Origin: Zygnema circumcarinatum
Lineage: Eukaryota > Streptophyta > Zygnematophyceae > Zygnematales > Zygnemataceae
NCBI GenBank assembly: GCA_037447605.1
Contig: CM074813.1
Span: 1,372,097 to 1,436,096 of the forward strand
DNA: 64,000 nucleotides
Direction: 5' to 3'
Part shown: piece by piece, positions 47,576-60,700 of the stretch
Layout: each line of letters begins with the position of its first letter
Numbering within the stretch: position 1 is the first letter of the stretch
Notes under the pieces: generated by a model
Databases searched by the model: none
The model's input: only the letters and a program-made list of their open reading frames with translations
What the model was told of the DNA's origin: nothing
Position numbers and translations under genes: made by a program

Positions 47576-48274
47576 GGTACTGCTGCCATGAGGGAGCCAT
47601 GGCGGACAGAGAGGGGTGGGAATTGCTCTGATTCCACGTTTCCTTGCAGGAGCAGGGGCGTGGGCAGAGTCGGATCCACCACCGGATCAACTTTCAGGAT
47701 TTTGGGTTTTAAGGGCCATCTGTCGGTGATGAACCTGAGTCTTCATTAGTGGAATTGGAACAACTGAGATCAACTCTAACTGTTGAGTGTTTTATTCAGC
47801 CAATTAAAACAGTACCGTACTGCCCAAATTAAAAATTTCTCCGTCCTGGATTCCGATTGGCCCCCCCCAGCAAGTTCACATTTTGCTGTAGAAAAATATT
47901 GATCCAAGACGTTCCGGGGGAAGATAGCCGTTGGATATGCCACGTGTAACATTCATAAAAATCGGACGGCTGATAAATTTTATTGATATGCCACGTGGAA
48001 AAATGAGTTTTTGGCCGTTGGATTGCCGCGTGTGAGATTTTGGGAGCAGCACTGGATCGAAGGTCGATATTTTGTCCGCTAGTGTTTATGAACCGATATG
48101 GAGATACAGTACCTCCAGCATATCCCGATACGCTCTAAGTCTTCTTCCTGAGGAATGGGAGAGAGACGTTTCCCTGAGTTCCCACCCTCTCCTCTCCTTT
48201 CCTTCTCGCGCGGCTCACCATAGTTTCACTTCTGCTCTGTGTATTGCGTCGTATCCGCAGAGCAAGAAGAAGAC
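47576..48274. promoter_or_regulatory. Divergent promoter between WASH and STA1
   Basis: Start codons lie 700 bp apart, head to head. Two near-identical GATATGCCACGTG words occur at about 47934 and 47985, and a weaker GATTGCCGCGTG follows. An additional untranslated or coding first exon of WASH could lie here. Confidence 0.5.
47934..47998. promoter_or_regulatory. Repeated G-box (GATATGCCACGTG) pair
   Basis: CACGTG at 47941-47946 and 47992-47997, 51 bp apart, each within the same longer word GATATGCCACGTG. The duplicated context argues for a real element rather than chance. The likely binding factors are bZIP or bHLH proteins. Confidence 0.5.
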
Positions 48275-51200
48275 ATGCAGATTTTCGTGAGGACTCTCGA
48301 AGGCAGTACACTTTCTCTTTTGGTAAACGCCACCGATCGCGTGCAGGATGTGAAGTCATTGATTGAGGAGAAAGTTCGAATTCCGACAGGTCTCCAGCGC
48401 CTAATTTACAGCGGAAAGCAGCTTGAAGACGATAATTCTATAACACTTTACAACATCAACAATGATGCGACGCTTAACCTCTTGCTGCGTCTGCGCGGAG
48501 GCATGCAAGCTCCGGTTGTTTCAAAGCAGCGTATCGACTTCAATATGAGACCGCCTCCGGGATATGTTGCTGGTCTAGGAAGAGGAGCAACCGGTTTCAC
48601 GACTCGGTCGGATATTGGGCCTGCAAGAGCAGCTCCTGATTTGCCCGACAGAGTTCCAGGGGTGCCTGCAGCAGCAAGGAAGGAGGAGGAGGAGGCAGAA
48701 GAAGATGAAGGAGCGGCAGCTGATAAAGAGAAGAAGTATGATGAGAATCAGAAGTTCGATGAGTTTGAAGGGAACGACGTTGGCCTGTTTGCGAGTGGCG
48801 AATACGATGAAGACGACAAGGAAGCGGACGAGGTTTGGGAAGCCATCGATGCTCGCATGGACTCGCGGCGGAAAGATCGAAGGGAGCAGAGGTTGAAGGA
48901 GGAGATTGAAAAGTATCGAGCGAACAATCCGAAGATAACAGAACAGTTTGCAGATTTAAAGAGGAAACTGTTGACGATGTCGGGAGATGACTGGGAAAGT
49001 ATTCCTGAAATAGGAGATTACAGTTTGAGAAACAAGAAAAAACGGTTTGAAAGCTTTGTTCCTGTTCCGGATACGCTGCTTGAAAAAGCTCGGCAGGAGA
49101 AGGAGCATGTCACTGCTTTAGACCCCCGCGGAAAGGCAGCAGGAACAGATACCCCGTTTGGGCAAACTCCAGTCACTGATTTGACTGCTGTGGGAGAAGG
49201 TCGAGGTACTGTTCTGAGTTTGAAACTTGACAGATTGTCGGACTCTGTCACTGGGCAAACTGTGGTAGATCCCAAGGGTTATCTCACCGACCTGAAAAGT
49301 ATGAAAATTACAAGTGACGCAGAAATATCGGACATCAAGAAGGCGAGGCTACTGCTCAAATCTGTCATCTCTACAAATCCTAAACACGCCCCTGGATGGA
49401 TTGCAGCCGCGAGATTAGAAGAGGTTGCTGGAAAGATTCAGTCTGCGAGAAATTTCATTCAGCGTGGCTGCGAAGAATGTCCGAAGAATGAAGATGTGTG
49501 GCTCGAAGCCTGCAGACTTGCAACTCCGGATGCTGCAAAAGCAGTTCTTGCTAGAGGAGTGAAGGCGATACCTAATTCTGTAAAGCTATGGATGCAGGCA
49601 GCTAGACTAGAACAAGAGGATTCAGCAAAATCTAGGGTTTTAAGGAAGGCTTTGGAGCACATTCCAGATTCTGTGAGGCTGTGGAAGGCGGTCGTGGAGT
49701 TGGCAAATGAAGACGATGCAAGAGTACTGCTCTCTAGGGCTGTGGAGTGCTGTCCTCTTCATGTGGAACTATGGCTGGCACTTGCCCGGCTGGAAAGTTA
49801 TGAGAATGCGAAGAAGGTGCTGAATAGGGCAAAGGAAACAATCCCTACGGACCCTTTGATTTGGATCACAGCGGCAAAACTTGAGGAAGCCAACGGAAAT
49901 CAGCCTATGGTGGGCAAAATTATTGAGCGAGCCATTCGCTCTCTTCAGAGAGAGGGTGTTCAAATTGATCGTGAGGCTTGGATGAAGGAGGCAGAGGCTG
50001 CAGAACGTGCTGGTTCAGTTGCGACATGTCGTGCGATTGTGAATTCGACAGTAGGTATTGGAGTTGAAGAAGAGGATCGAAAGAGGACATGGATGGCCGA
50101 CGCGAATGAGTGTATAGGTCGAGGTTCAGTTGAGACTGCGAGGGCCATATATGCACACGCTCTATCCGTTTTTCCAGGAAAGAAGTCTGTTTGGCTGAAA
50201 GCAGCACAGTTGGAGAAGAGCCACGGAACAAGGGATTCACTGGATGCACTTTTACGGAAGGCGGTGACTTTCTGTCCCCAAGCAGAGGTATTATGGTTGA
50301 TGGGGGCAAAGGAGAAATGGCTCGCAGGAGATGTGGCGTCTGCTAGGGCTATTTTAGAGGAGGCATATGCGGCAATACCTAACTCTGAGGAAATTTGGCT
50401 AGCTGCTTTCAAGCTAGAATTCGAGAACAAGGAGCCGGCGAGGGCGAGGATTCTGCTTGCAAAGGCGCGGGAGAGGGGAGGGACAGAGAGGGTGTGGATG
50501 AAGTCTGCGATCTTGGAAAGGGAAGTAGGGAATGTTAAAGAACAGAAGATTTTGCTGGAGGAAGGATTGCGCCGGTTTCCAGATTTCCATAAGCTCTGGC
50601 TTATGTTGGGACAGCTTGAAGTACGGCAAGAACGGCTGGAGGTGTGTTTCAATAACTGTTTGTGTGTGTGTTGTTTTTAATTGCAGTTGTATGTCGTGAG
50701 AACTGAGTTTTGTAGCATCGTGACGAATGAACAAGCGTAAGTTTCACTTGTACTTTGTGTTGTTTCGGGCATGAAGTCCATTTCTTCACTGTAACGCGCT
50801 CCAAGTATTTTCAGAATAGTTAGCTCCAGATCAAAACTTAATATTTTAATTGCGCTTCTTTGTTTGATGTTGCAAGGTAGCTGTGAAAACGTAAGTGTTC
50901 TGCCTGATCAGGTTGTCATAACGAAGCGAAGTTGCGGATGTCTAGAGTTTATTTAGGAGTCTGTACTTGGGTTGGTATCTCAAAACGAGTCCAAAACGCT
51001 GAAACTTATTCTGACTCACGTAGGTGCAATGTTGTTGGTAACAGGCTGCCCGGGATGTGTACCAGAAGGGATTGAAGCACTGCCCTAAAAGCACTCCTTT
51101 ATGGCTTTCGGCTGCACAGCTGGAGGAGGTTGTGGGAGGTCTGAGTAAGGCACGCGCTATATTAGAGCAGGCAAGACATAAGAATCCGCAGAACCCAGAG

Positions 51201-51710
51201 CTATGGCTGGCAGCTATCAGGACTGAGGCGCGGGCAGGGAGCAAGAAGGTTGCTGACTCAGTCATGGCTAAGGCATTACAAGACTGCCCCACCAGCGGGA
51301 TACTCTGGGCAGAAGCTATTGAAATGGCAGCGAGGCCGCAGAGAAAGTCTAAAAGTGTGGATGCATTGAAACGGTGTGATCACGACGCACATGTGATCGC
51401 CGCCGTTGCCAAACTTTTTTGGGCCGACCGGAAGGTTGAGAAAGCCAGAAACTGGTTCGCAAGAGCTGTCACATTAAAGCCGGACATTGGCGATTTCTGG
51501 GCTCTGTATTATAAGTTTGAATTACAGCATGGGAATGAAGATCAGCAGGCCGAAGTACTGAAGAAATGCTTAGCTGCAGAGCCGCGCAAAGGAGAGGCTT
51601 GGACCAAAGTCTCCAAGGCTGTGGAGAATGCACATTTGTCCACTGAAGCCATTTTGAAGAAGGTGGTTGTGGCCCTCGCAAAGGTAGACGATGGAAGTTC
51701 CCACGTGTAA
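48275..51710 (+). CDS. STA1: U5 snRNP protein Prp6 / STABILIZED1 with ubiquitin-like head
   Basis: Tri-snRNP bridging factor required for pre-mRNA splicing. Two exons, 48275-50641 and 51045-51710, join in phase 0 and give 1010 residues; Arabidopsis STA1 has about 1030. Residues 1-76 form a ubiquitin-like domain ([10 protein letters not shown]...LRLRGG). The Prp6 N-terminal block follows: [33 protein letters not shown] and [13 protein letters not shown], with an acidic stretch between. Then come [30 protein letters not shown] and [17 protein letters not shown]. From about residue 380 on it is a long HAT/TPR helical array ([39 protein letters not shown]). The ATG at 48275 aligns with ubiquitin Met1; in-frame sequence upstream has no better start. 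Confidence 0.96.
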
Positions 51711-52834
51711 GAGCAGCCTGATTACGACTGCATTAGGGAAGAGATGTGAAGGAGGAGGAGGATCGTTTCTTGGACCGGCTTGTATAGTGCAGTAGGAACA
51801 AACAATATAGATTTAGGGTTTATCTTTGGATACTCGTCCCGCAGTGAGATTGATTTAGTGCTTAGGGTCACGCTTGTACTCGATCTCAAGCCCTAAAAAT
51901 CAAAACTTGGGTGCATACATGAAACTGTCCTTCAAGCACTATCAGCAATTTACAATTTTTGGTACAAATCATGTTGCGGTTTTTTTTATCCGGTGGTGTG
52001 GAAGGTGCTTGAAACGAAAGAGTTTAAAAGGCAAAGGGGCGGTCTTGACTCCAAATCTTGTCAACTCTCTTATTTTTTTTGCGCATGCTTTGGCAGCATT
52101 ACGTTGCTTGAAGCAAACTATGTTGGAAGTGGCGCGTAAGTGAATGGCTCCCCCCGACTGACTACCAGCGACGAGAGCCCATGTTGCCTCCTCTCATTGG
52201 ATGCCTTATGTTATGTGACAGGGTTTTGGGCTGAGTTCAAGTTCATGCCATAGTGGCATCGCCCATCCCGTTACCCATAGAAAACGACACCCAGCCCCCC
52301 CCCCCCCCNNNNNNNNNNCCCCCCCCCCCCCCTCCCCCCCTTCCAAGATAATCAACTGTCATTAGCCTGCCCTGCCCACTTATCCCTCTCCCTATGCCAA
52401 ATCGCACGGTTCGATATCCGATACTTGAAAATGAGGTATATCGATACGATATGCACGTGACGGTATCGTACCGTAGTCGATATTGGCTGGTTGACATCCA
52501 CCTCCATCTGTCAAGGGGCTGATCTGCTTTCGGAAGTCACTGTGATCTTTTGAGTGTTGATCCGGACCAAGATTACGGTGGCGTTGATCCAGATCAACGC
52601 CCCCCTGTGTGCTGCCGAACGGACGCCAGGAGGCGCCTGTCACAGGAGGGCAGCAGACAGCTTGCTGCTTGCAGCTTCGGCCCATGCTTCAGGCCTTGAC
52701 ATGCTGGAATGCCCTGCCCATGCCTAACATGAGATATCTATGCGTATAAGGCTTCTACTTTTCTTGGATTAGGAAACTGACATCAGGGTTAGGGCTAGGC
52801 TAAGTCTATTGTTGGATCCTGCAATAGAACAGCC
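51711..52834. other. STA1 3' region and ARF-GEF upstream region
   Basis: No coding sequence recognised. It contains a poly-C run split by ten Ns (52295-52333), a patch of GTATCG/CGATAC words (about 52408-52485) and a near-perfect 20-bp palindrome (52581-52600). Confidence 0.5.
52295..52333. other. Poly-C run with 10-N gap
   Basis: C-runs of 14 bases on each side of N positions 52309-52318. Most likely the sequencing or gap-closing stopped in a C homopolymer; the true length is unknown. Confidence 0.95.
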
Positions 52835-55800
52835 ATGGCTGCTACGCTTGAAGAAGCTAGATATGAATCACAACCTAAAGCAGGCAAGACGTCATTCATC
52901 AGCATGGCCTGTAAGTTGAATGCGGAGATTCAAGCAGTTCTTGCCGTCATGCGACAGAACGAAAAATGGGGGCCATCGATGCCGCATTATTATGATGAGC
53001 AGGATGCAGATGATCCTCTTTTGCGAGATTTTAAGCTTCTGAGAAAAAGGCTCTTTTCGACCGAAGACTGGAAGATGCTCACTCCTGCAGTTTATCTCGC
53101 TCCATTCTTGGCCGTCATTCGGTCGGAGAAAACTAACATCTTAATCACAGGTGCTGCACTTACTGCGATCCGTAAAGTTCTCACTCTAGAACTCTTTGGA
53201 GCCTCAGAAGTTGAAGCGCAGCAGGCAATGCATGCCATTATCGACGCAGTTACCGCTTGTCGGTTTGAAGTCACGGATCAAGTTTCTGAAGAGATAGTTC
53301 TGATGAAGGTCCTGCAGGTCCTCTCGACATGCCTCAAGTGTAGCGCTGGCAAGCTTCTGAGTGACAGAGATGTTTGCTCTGTGATCAATACTTGCTTCCG
53401 GGTACTTCACCAGTCTGCGGGGAAGGGAGAACTTTTTCAGCGAGTGGCTTGCGTCACTATGCAGGAGATGATTCGTTGCGTGTTTGGAAGACTGCCAAAT
53501 TTAAGGGAAGACGATTCAGTAGATGAAGGAAGCGAAGCTGAGGGAGTGCTCGCTTATGTTAGAGAAGGAGCTTCAGGAAATGAAGAGACTTCGTCTACAG
53601 CTAACGGACGATCTTTGGACGAGGTACGTCTTCAGCTCGTTTCTCCCGGAGAATCATGTTTGTTCGCACCTTTCTGCAACTGTGATATTCATACTTGCAA
53701 CTGGGCATCTTGGAGCTGTTAGTCGCGAGAGACATTCAGTGAGACTTGTAAAGCCTTCTTAAATGACTCAAGAATTCTGCTGGCATTACAGCGTTCACTT
53801 GGAACTTTGAAGTGCTTTGAACTTTGATTCGTTTGACTATTTTTGCCTCTAGAAACACCTTATAGAGATGGGGCAATCTGGAATGCCGGACGCTGACTTA
53901 ATAACTGGCTAGTGAGCAAGTTTTCTTGGTGAAAAGTAGGTTAAGTCTGTGAACGTGAATGAATTCGTCTATGTGCTCATTCTGCAGGATGGGAAAAGAG
54001 TAGCGGTTGGAGCAAACGGTGCCGTGACGCCATCAGCAGGGAGTAGAGATGCTGGAGGGGAAAAGATAGTTGAAGTAGGTGTTAGGCCAATTCCTGACGG
54101 ACACACGGGAGCTTCGAACAGTGGTTTTGGGGAGCAGATTCAGGGAGGTGATGGGAAATCAGCTGAACATGGAGTGGCGGATTGGAATGGGGCTGAGGCT
54201 GGGAGTGGTGCAGCTGAAGAGCATCATGTTGTGGATGCAGTGAAAACGAATTTTGTAGGAAAACCCCATGGAATTGCGTGCATGGTGGAGATCTTTCACT
54301 TGCTATGCTCTCTGCTCAGCTTAGAAGATCAGTATTTGGGAGAAGGATCTGGTGGAGAAGAAGATATGCCACTTTTTGCGCTCGGTCTTGTGAATTCTGC
54401 CGTGGAGCTTGGGGGAGAAGATATTGCAAAGCATCCCAAGTTATTAAGCTTAGTTCAAGACGAGCTATTTCGAAACCTCATGCAGCTGGGCTTATCTTCA
54501 AATGTGTTAGTTTTGTCGCTAGTCTGCAGCATTGTTCGGAACTTATTTCACACTCTTCGAGTTCACCTGAAGCTCCAAATTGAAGCCTTTTTTTCTTTCG
54601 TTGTAGTTCGTTTAGCACAGGGAAAGTATGGAGCTCCTTTTCAACAGCAAGAAGTTGTGCTAGAGCTCCTTGTGGACTTTTGTCGACAGCCAAGCTTTAT
54701 CATCGAAATGTTTGCAAACTACGATTGCGACATAACGTGCTCCAATACATTTGAAGAACTAACTAGCCTCTTGTCGAAAAGTGCTTTCCCTGTCAATTCT
54801 CCTCTTTCTACTCTACATGTTCTCGCGCTGGAGGGCTTATTGGCGGTGGTTCAGAGTATTGCAGATAGGTTAGAAGCTTCACCTCCAGGTCCAGCTCCTT
54901 CCAGTTCATTCGACATATCAGAGATTTCTCCGTTCTGGACCATTCAGATGGAAAAATTCGAGAATTCAGCGAGATGGGTGGAACATGTAAGGAGGCAGAA
55001 ACATATCAAGCGACGGCTGATGCTGGGTGCTGATCACTTCAATAGGGATCCGAAGAAAGGACTGTTATACTTGCAGAATGCGAAGCTTTTGCCAAAGGAC
55101 TTGGACCCGCATAGTGTAGCCTGTTTCTTTCGCTATACGCCCGGCTTAAACAAGACACTTCTAGGAGAGTATTTTGGAGACCCCAACGATTTCAATGTGC
55201 ATGTGCTACATGAGTATACAAATCTGTTCGACTTCAAAGACATGACTGTTGATGCGGCCCTTCGAACATTTTTAGAATCCTTTCGGCTGCCTGGAGAAGC
55301 GCAGAAGATTTCAAGAGTTCTGGAGTCCTTTGCAGAGAGATACCATAAGCAGTGCCCGGCGGTCCTAGCCAACAAGGATGCTGTTTTTGTTTTCTGCTAC
55401 TCAGTCATCATGCTTAATACAGACCTGCACAATGCTGGTGTAAAGCGCAAAATGACGGAGGAGGAATTTATTCGCAACAACCGGGACATCAATGATGGCA
55501 AGGCCCCTCCCAGGGAGATGATGACTGAGTTGTATCATTCAATTGCAAAGAATGAGATTCGAATGTCGCAGGATGGAGTTTCTGGTGTTCCAGAGATGAC
55601 TTATAGTCGTTGGATTGATTTAATGCGACGATCTCGTACATCAATTCCTTACACGATTTGCACGGCGGTTCCGTTGTTTGACCGTGACATGTTCGCTTCC
55701 ATATCAGGTCCAACTATAGCGGCGATTTCAGTGGTCTTTGACCATACCGAAGATGAAGAAATTCTGCAGCAATGCGTGGATGGATTTATGGCAGTTGCAA

Positions 55801-57764
55801 AAATTTCAACCCATCATCGATTGGAGGACGTGCTTAACGATCTTGTTGTGTCCCTTTGCAAGTTCACCACTTTGCTCAATCCAACTGGGACAGCGGAGGA
55901 ACCATCGGTAGCTTTTGGAGAGGACGCTAAAGCACGTATGGCTCTATCGACTGTCTTTGCTACAGCCAACAAGCATGGAGACTTTATTCGGAATGGGTGG
56001 CGGAACATTCTAGACTGCGTGCTTCGGTTGCACAAACTGGGGCTCCTTCCAGCCAAGATTGGAAGTGAGATGGATGATGCTGTAGAGGGTGAGATAGGAG
56101 GAGACGTAAAAGCCCCGATGACATCGGTTACGGTTTTGAATCCCCTTAGTATGAGGCGGCGTCCGTCCGGCATAATGAGCCGTTTCAGTCAGCTCTTATC
56201 TCTGGATAATGATGATCAACACGAGCAGCCCACAGAACAGCAGCTGGCAGCCCATCGGAGGACATTAAGTACGATTGAAGCGTGTCATATAGACACCATT
56301 TTTGCGGATAGCAGGTTTTTGCTTACGGACTCTCTGATGCAGCTTGTAAATGCCCTGATTTGGGCTGGAGGTCGGCCGCAGCGAGGTGGCAATAACTTCT
56401 CTCAAGAAGACGAGGACACTGCTGTCTTCTGTCTAGAGCTTTTAATCTCAGTGACACTGAATAATCGTGACCGGATTCTGCTGCTGTGGCCAACTGTCTC
56501 AGACCATATCGCAGGAATTGTGCAGGGGGCTTCCACTCCAGGGCCTTTGGTAAAAAAGGCAGTTTTGGGGCTCCTTAGGATTTGTCAACGGCTTTTGCCT
56601 TACAAGGAGGAACTTGCAGACGAGTTGCTCCGCTCCCTGCAACTCATTCAGAAACTGGATGCCAAAGTAGCAGACCTTCTGTGCGAGAAGATAACACAAG
56701 AGGTGCTGCAGCTTGTTAGGGGAAATGCGGCTCATATTCGTTCGCCTCAGGGATGGAAAACTGTTTGCTCACTTCTTGGAATTACGGCCCGGCATCCAGA
56801 GGCTGCTGAAGCCGGGTTTGAAGGACTGAGTTTCATTATGGCAGAAGGCGCACATGTCACACAAGCTAATTATGTTCCATGCCTTGATGCAGCTAGAGAA
56901 TTTGCTGAAGTAAGAGTTGGAGGAGTTGAGAGATCTGTTTGGGCACTCGATCTTTTAGCCGGGTTATTGATTTGTCTCCAGAAGTGGTCAGTGGTAGCGG
57001 AGGAGGCAAAGGGGACTCAGCAAGTGGGAAATGAGAGTGAGTCTCCGGTGAGATATAGGAAAGAGGAGCAGGAATTGGCGGATATGTGGCTAAGACTGGC
57101 TCAGGCAATAAGGAGAGTCTGCGGAGAACCTAGAGAGGAAGTCCGGAACCATGCAGTAATGTGTCTTCAGCGCTGCTTGTTGGCTGCCGAGAGCATCAAG
57201 CTGCCTGCGGTGGTATGGGGACCTTGCTTTGATCAAGTCATTTTTGTCATGCTGGATGATCTTCTTGACATAGCGATGAGAGAAAAGCCCAAGGAGTACA
57301 AGGGAATGGAGGGGACACTCTACCAGGCGCTGAAATTACTTTCGAAGGTTTTTCTGCACTTCTTGGGGCAGCTCAGTTCCCTCCCCGGAGCAGGGTTCAG
57401 AGCCCTCTGGCTTGCAGTTTTGAGCCGAATGGAAATGTATCTTAAAGCGAAGCTAAAGGCGGGAGTGAGTGAACAACTACAGGAGAACATCCCGGAACTG
57501 CTGAAAAATATGCTGCTTGTTATGCATGCTAAGGGCATATTGAAGGAGGAGCAAAGTTCAGGAGGAGACAGTCTCTGGGAACTGACTTGGCATCATGTGC
57601 ATGGAATATCACCAACATTGAAGAGAGAACTATTTCCTCCTCCCCCCCCACCTGAGCCTGTTACCCAAACGCAATTACCTGGGGGAGGTGTGTCTGAGGG
57701 AACGGAGAACCAACAAAAGGCAGAAGATCCACCTCATAGGGAGAGTGCCCCAATTGGTAGTTGA
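52835..57764 (+). CDS. GNOM: GNOM/GBF1-class ARF guanine-nucleotide exchange factor
   Basis: Large ARF-GEF that loads GTP on ARF1 for Golgi and endosomal coat formation; in plants GNOM supports PIN recycling. Two exons, 52835-53623 and 53988-57764, join in phase 0 and give 1521 residues (GNOM about 1451). The N-terminal DCB domain lies in exon 1. The HUS box NYDCD is at 507-511. The Sec7 domain covers about 620-810, from HIKRRLM through RYTPGLNKTLLGEYFGDP. The catalytic Glu is Glu700 in FRLPGEAQK. YSVIMLNTDLHN lies in the brefeldin-binding groove. The HDS helical region fills the C-terminal half. The tail is Pro/Gln-rich and unconserved. Presence of DCB, HUS box and sequence style place it in the GBF rather than the BIG branch. 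Confidence 0.94.
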
Positions 57765-60700
57765 ATTCCAGCAGCAAGGTGAGAGGACTTTGAGTTGAAT
57801 ATGACTAATCTTATTTGTCTTCATCATACTCAACGAGGTCATGTATTGTGATTGAGAATGCCGGAGTCCTGTGGAGTCCTTTACTGAGTTTCGTGTAACA
57901 TTATAAGCAGGCTTCATCACTGCCACGTCTACCTCTCTTCCTTTCTTTCTTCCTTTCTTTCTTTCCCACTTCTACCATCTGAACGTAACTCTTGCTTACA
58001 ATTTTGGGAATCGTTGTTTATTTGGGTGACCCTTTGTACCGAGCAAATAAGTGAATGTTGTATCGTTGTCTAAGTTGTAAGTTTTACTTCTGAACGTGTA
58101 TGGGGACTAAAAAACATAAGTCAATGCAAGGTTTTCAAGAAGGTTGTCATCGATGTATGTCCAGGTATGTATAAAAACTGGAGGTTCCAGATTTAACCGT
58201 AGGACTTTGCGAGGGAACTGCAATTTGTTGTGAACCATTTAATCTTCCATTGTCAATGGACATCCTGTTCATCGATCATGTCTGGACACTTTTTGTTCAA
58301 ATGGTGACTGGTTCGTGTTTATTGTGTTTTTGCAGGATAACGTATTATGTAGGCAATGATTTAACCACAGTTTGCAGCTTCCTCTTTAGAAACTTGAAGC
58401 TTATTTCTTTTTCCTGTATTGCCCGATTTTTCCTCCTTTATTTTAGCGTAGATTATTTCGAGGATAGCTTCTGGCTATCAAGTCCTAGTCAGGGGTTACG
58501 TAACCAATGTGGCAACTGAATTTTTGGAGCGTTTGAAGGAAGCGAAGGCGGCCTCAAGAAGGTAGTCTTTTACTTCGTCCTTTGGTAGTGAATAGGAGAT
58601 GGTGGAAATCTCTCAATGGTGATGTGACGGTGATAAGAGAAAATGATAGCTTCGCATGATTAATGTGGGGAGCACAGAGGGCTCAGAGAGCAGATCCTGA
58701 ATGGGCATACTAATGTAAGGAAGGTTAAACATCTTTAGTGTTCTAGGAGAGCGGTGGGATGGCACTTCATAGCCGCTTCTTTGGGTGCATTATGAGTCAA
58801 TTTCTCTGAAAGAAGCACACTGGTCCGTAATTCTGAGCGTTTACAGCTTCACATTGCCGGTGTCTTTTCTTCTTGCCATGTTGAGGTTCACAGCTGCTTG
58901 GAGGTCTCTTTCCCGGGAAGTTGGGCAGATTATGGAGGAATGGAGAGAGCTAGAGGGGGAGGGGCGAGTGTTGGGGAAGGCAGAAGACAGAAAATCCTGC
59001 AAGGCCCTAGAGGAGTGCTGACATGTTCTTTGGCTGGGGGTGGCTGCAGGGCTGTAGACTGAGGTGAACAGGGAGGGACGGTAGGCATTAGTTTGACTCT
59101 GTTGTTTCGTTTTTCTCCACTCAAAGCTGATGATAACGTTGCGGTATTGAACTGACCTCAACTCAACTCAACTGCCAGCGAATAAGGTTGTCCGTTATTT
59201 AACACGTGCATGCCGCATGCATGCTATGGCCCTGACGTGGACCGCATTATGACCCAATGCCCTGCAGAATTTTACCAAGAAAAATGTCGTCGTCGGGTTC
59301 ACTAGGGTTGTTAGGGACGGGGACAACGCAGGAACGGGAAGATAGTGGGAATGTGAATCTGCTTTCGTACGACTAAGCTTTTTTTTTCTCATTTCCTTTT
59401 TTTTCCTTTTCTTCACGTAGTGGAGAGCCGGTCATGAGGATGATGATGCCGTGTGGCATCATTAATATGTTGATTTAGCCAGCGATCTGTGGTGTCAACA
59501 TGTAAACTCCCAAGCCTTCTGACAAATTTGTGACCAAAGGTTGTCAATGTACCAGCCGGGATCCGCTGGCCACGCCTAAATTCCTACAGGCAAGATTCCA
59601 GCAACGTAAATATTACCACTCGATAGCTGTAGCCAGTTACTACTGCTGGTCCAAGAGTAGTAGTCTGCAAACTTCGACATCCTCAGACATCCTTTGACAT
59701 CCCTCCCATTCCGAAAGGCCTGGCAAGCGTTTTTGACACATTGCATACTTTCAAATTGGCCACACTCCTATCCCCACCCTCCCTTAATCCCCGCGGTCTC
59801 AATCCTATCATACATTCCAGGTCACGACTGCGAACCTCCCAACCCGGTCTGATATCACGCCGGGCAGTTCCTGGTTCCTGCAAAGGTCGGACCATTGGAT
59901 CAATCATTGCAATGGTTGTGAACCATTGGAACGCAAGCCAGCCAACCGTTGCAATGGTTGCAAACCATTGGATCGGCCGACCATTGCCATGCCAATGGTT
60001 GTCCAATGGTTGCCGATGCAATGGTCCTACCTGTGCAGTTCTGACAAAGAAGTCAGTCGTAAAATGTGCTCAATTCGTTAGCAGAAGTAAAATAACCACA
60101 CTGTCATTCAGTATGCGTGCTTAGGATTCTGTTCGTTAGCTACTGCTACCCGTGGATAGAAATCACATTCAAATGTGTACCGTATCCGGACTATGTATAC
60201 TTGACATGGAACTGATTATTTCAAGAAGGAAGACGAATTGGCACACCATATTATATCATTTCGTTGAGACGTTTGGTTAGGAGTGTTCCAGTTCATTTTT
60301 CGTGACTATCTTCTGATAATAGGATAGGACCTAAAACTCAACTGAGTTTCAGTCAGATGACTGGTCTCAAATTTCAGATGGATGATACTGTTAAGTTTGA
60401 TCTCCTCCAAAAGTCCGATGCACCAGACTTTGTCAGCAGGCCCTTCAGATTTATATGGAGGTCGGACTTAGAAAAAGTTTCACACTTTTGGAATTCGAAA
60501 TCAGTACACACTTTCCCACGAAATAAGAGGTAACAGCGAGATCGAGAGGCTTTCCTTCAGGAACAAATTCCACAATAAATTGTTCGAGTCTGAAACCCAC
60601 TTCTATGGGACTCGTTAGCTTTCGCGTTACAGATTTGAAAATCAGAACCTTTACTGTTCGTACTCTGATCTGCATTCGAAAACAATGAGTTCGATTCTGC

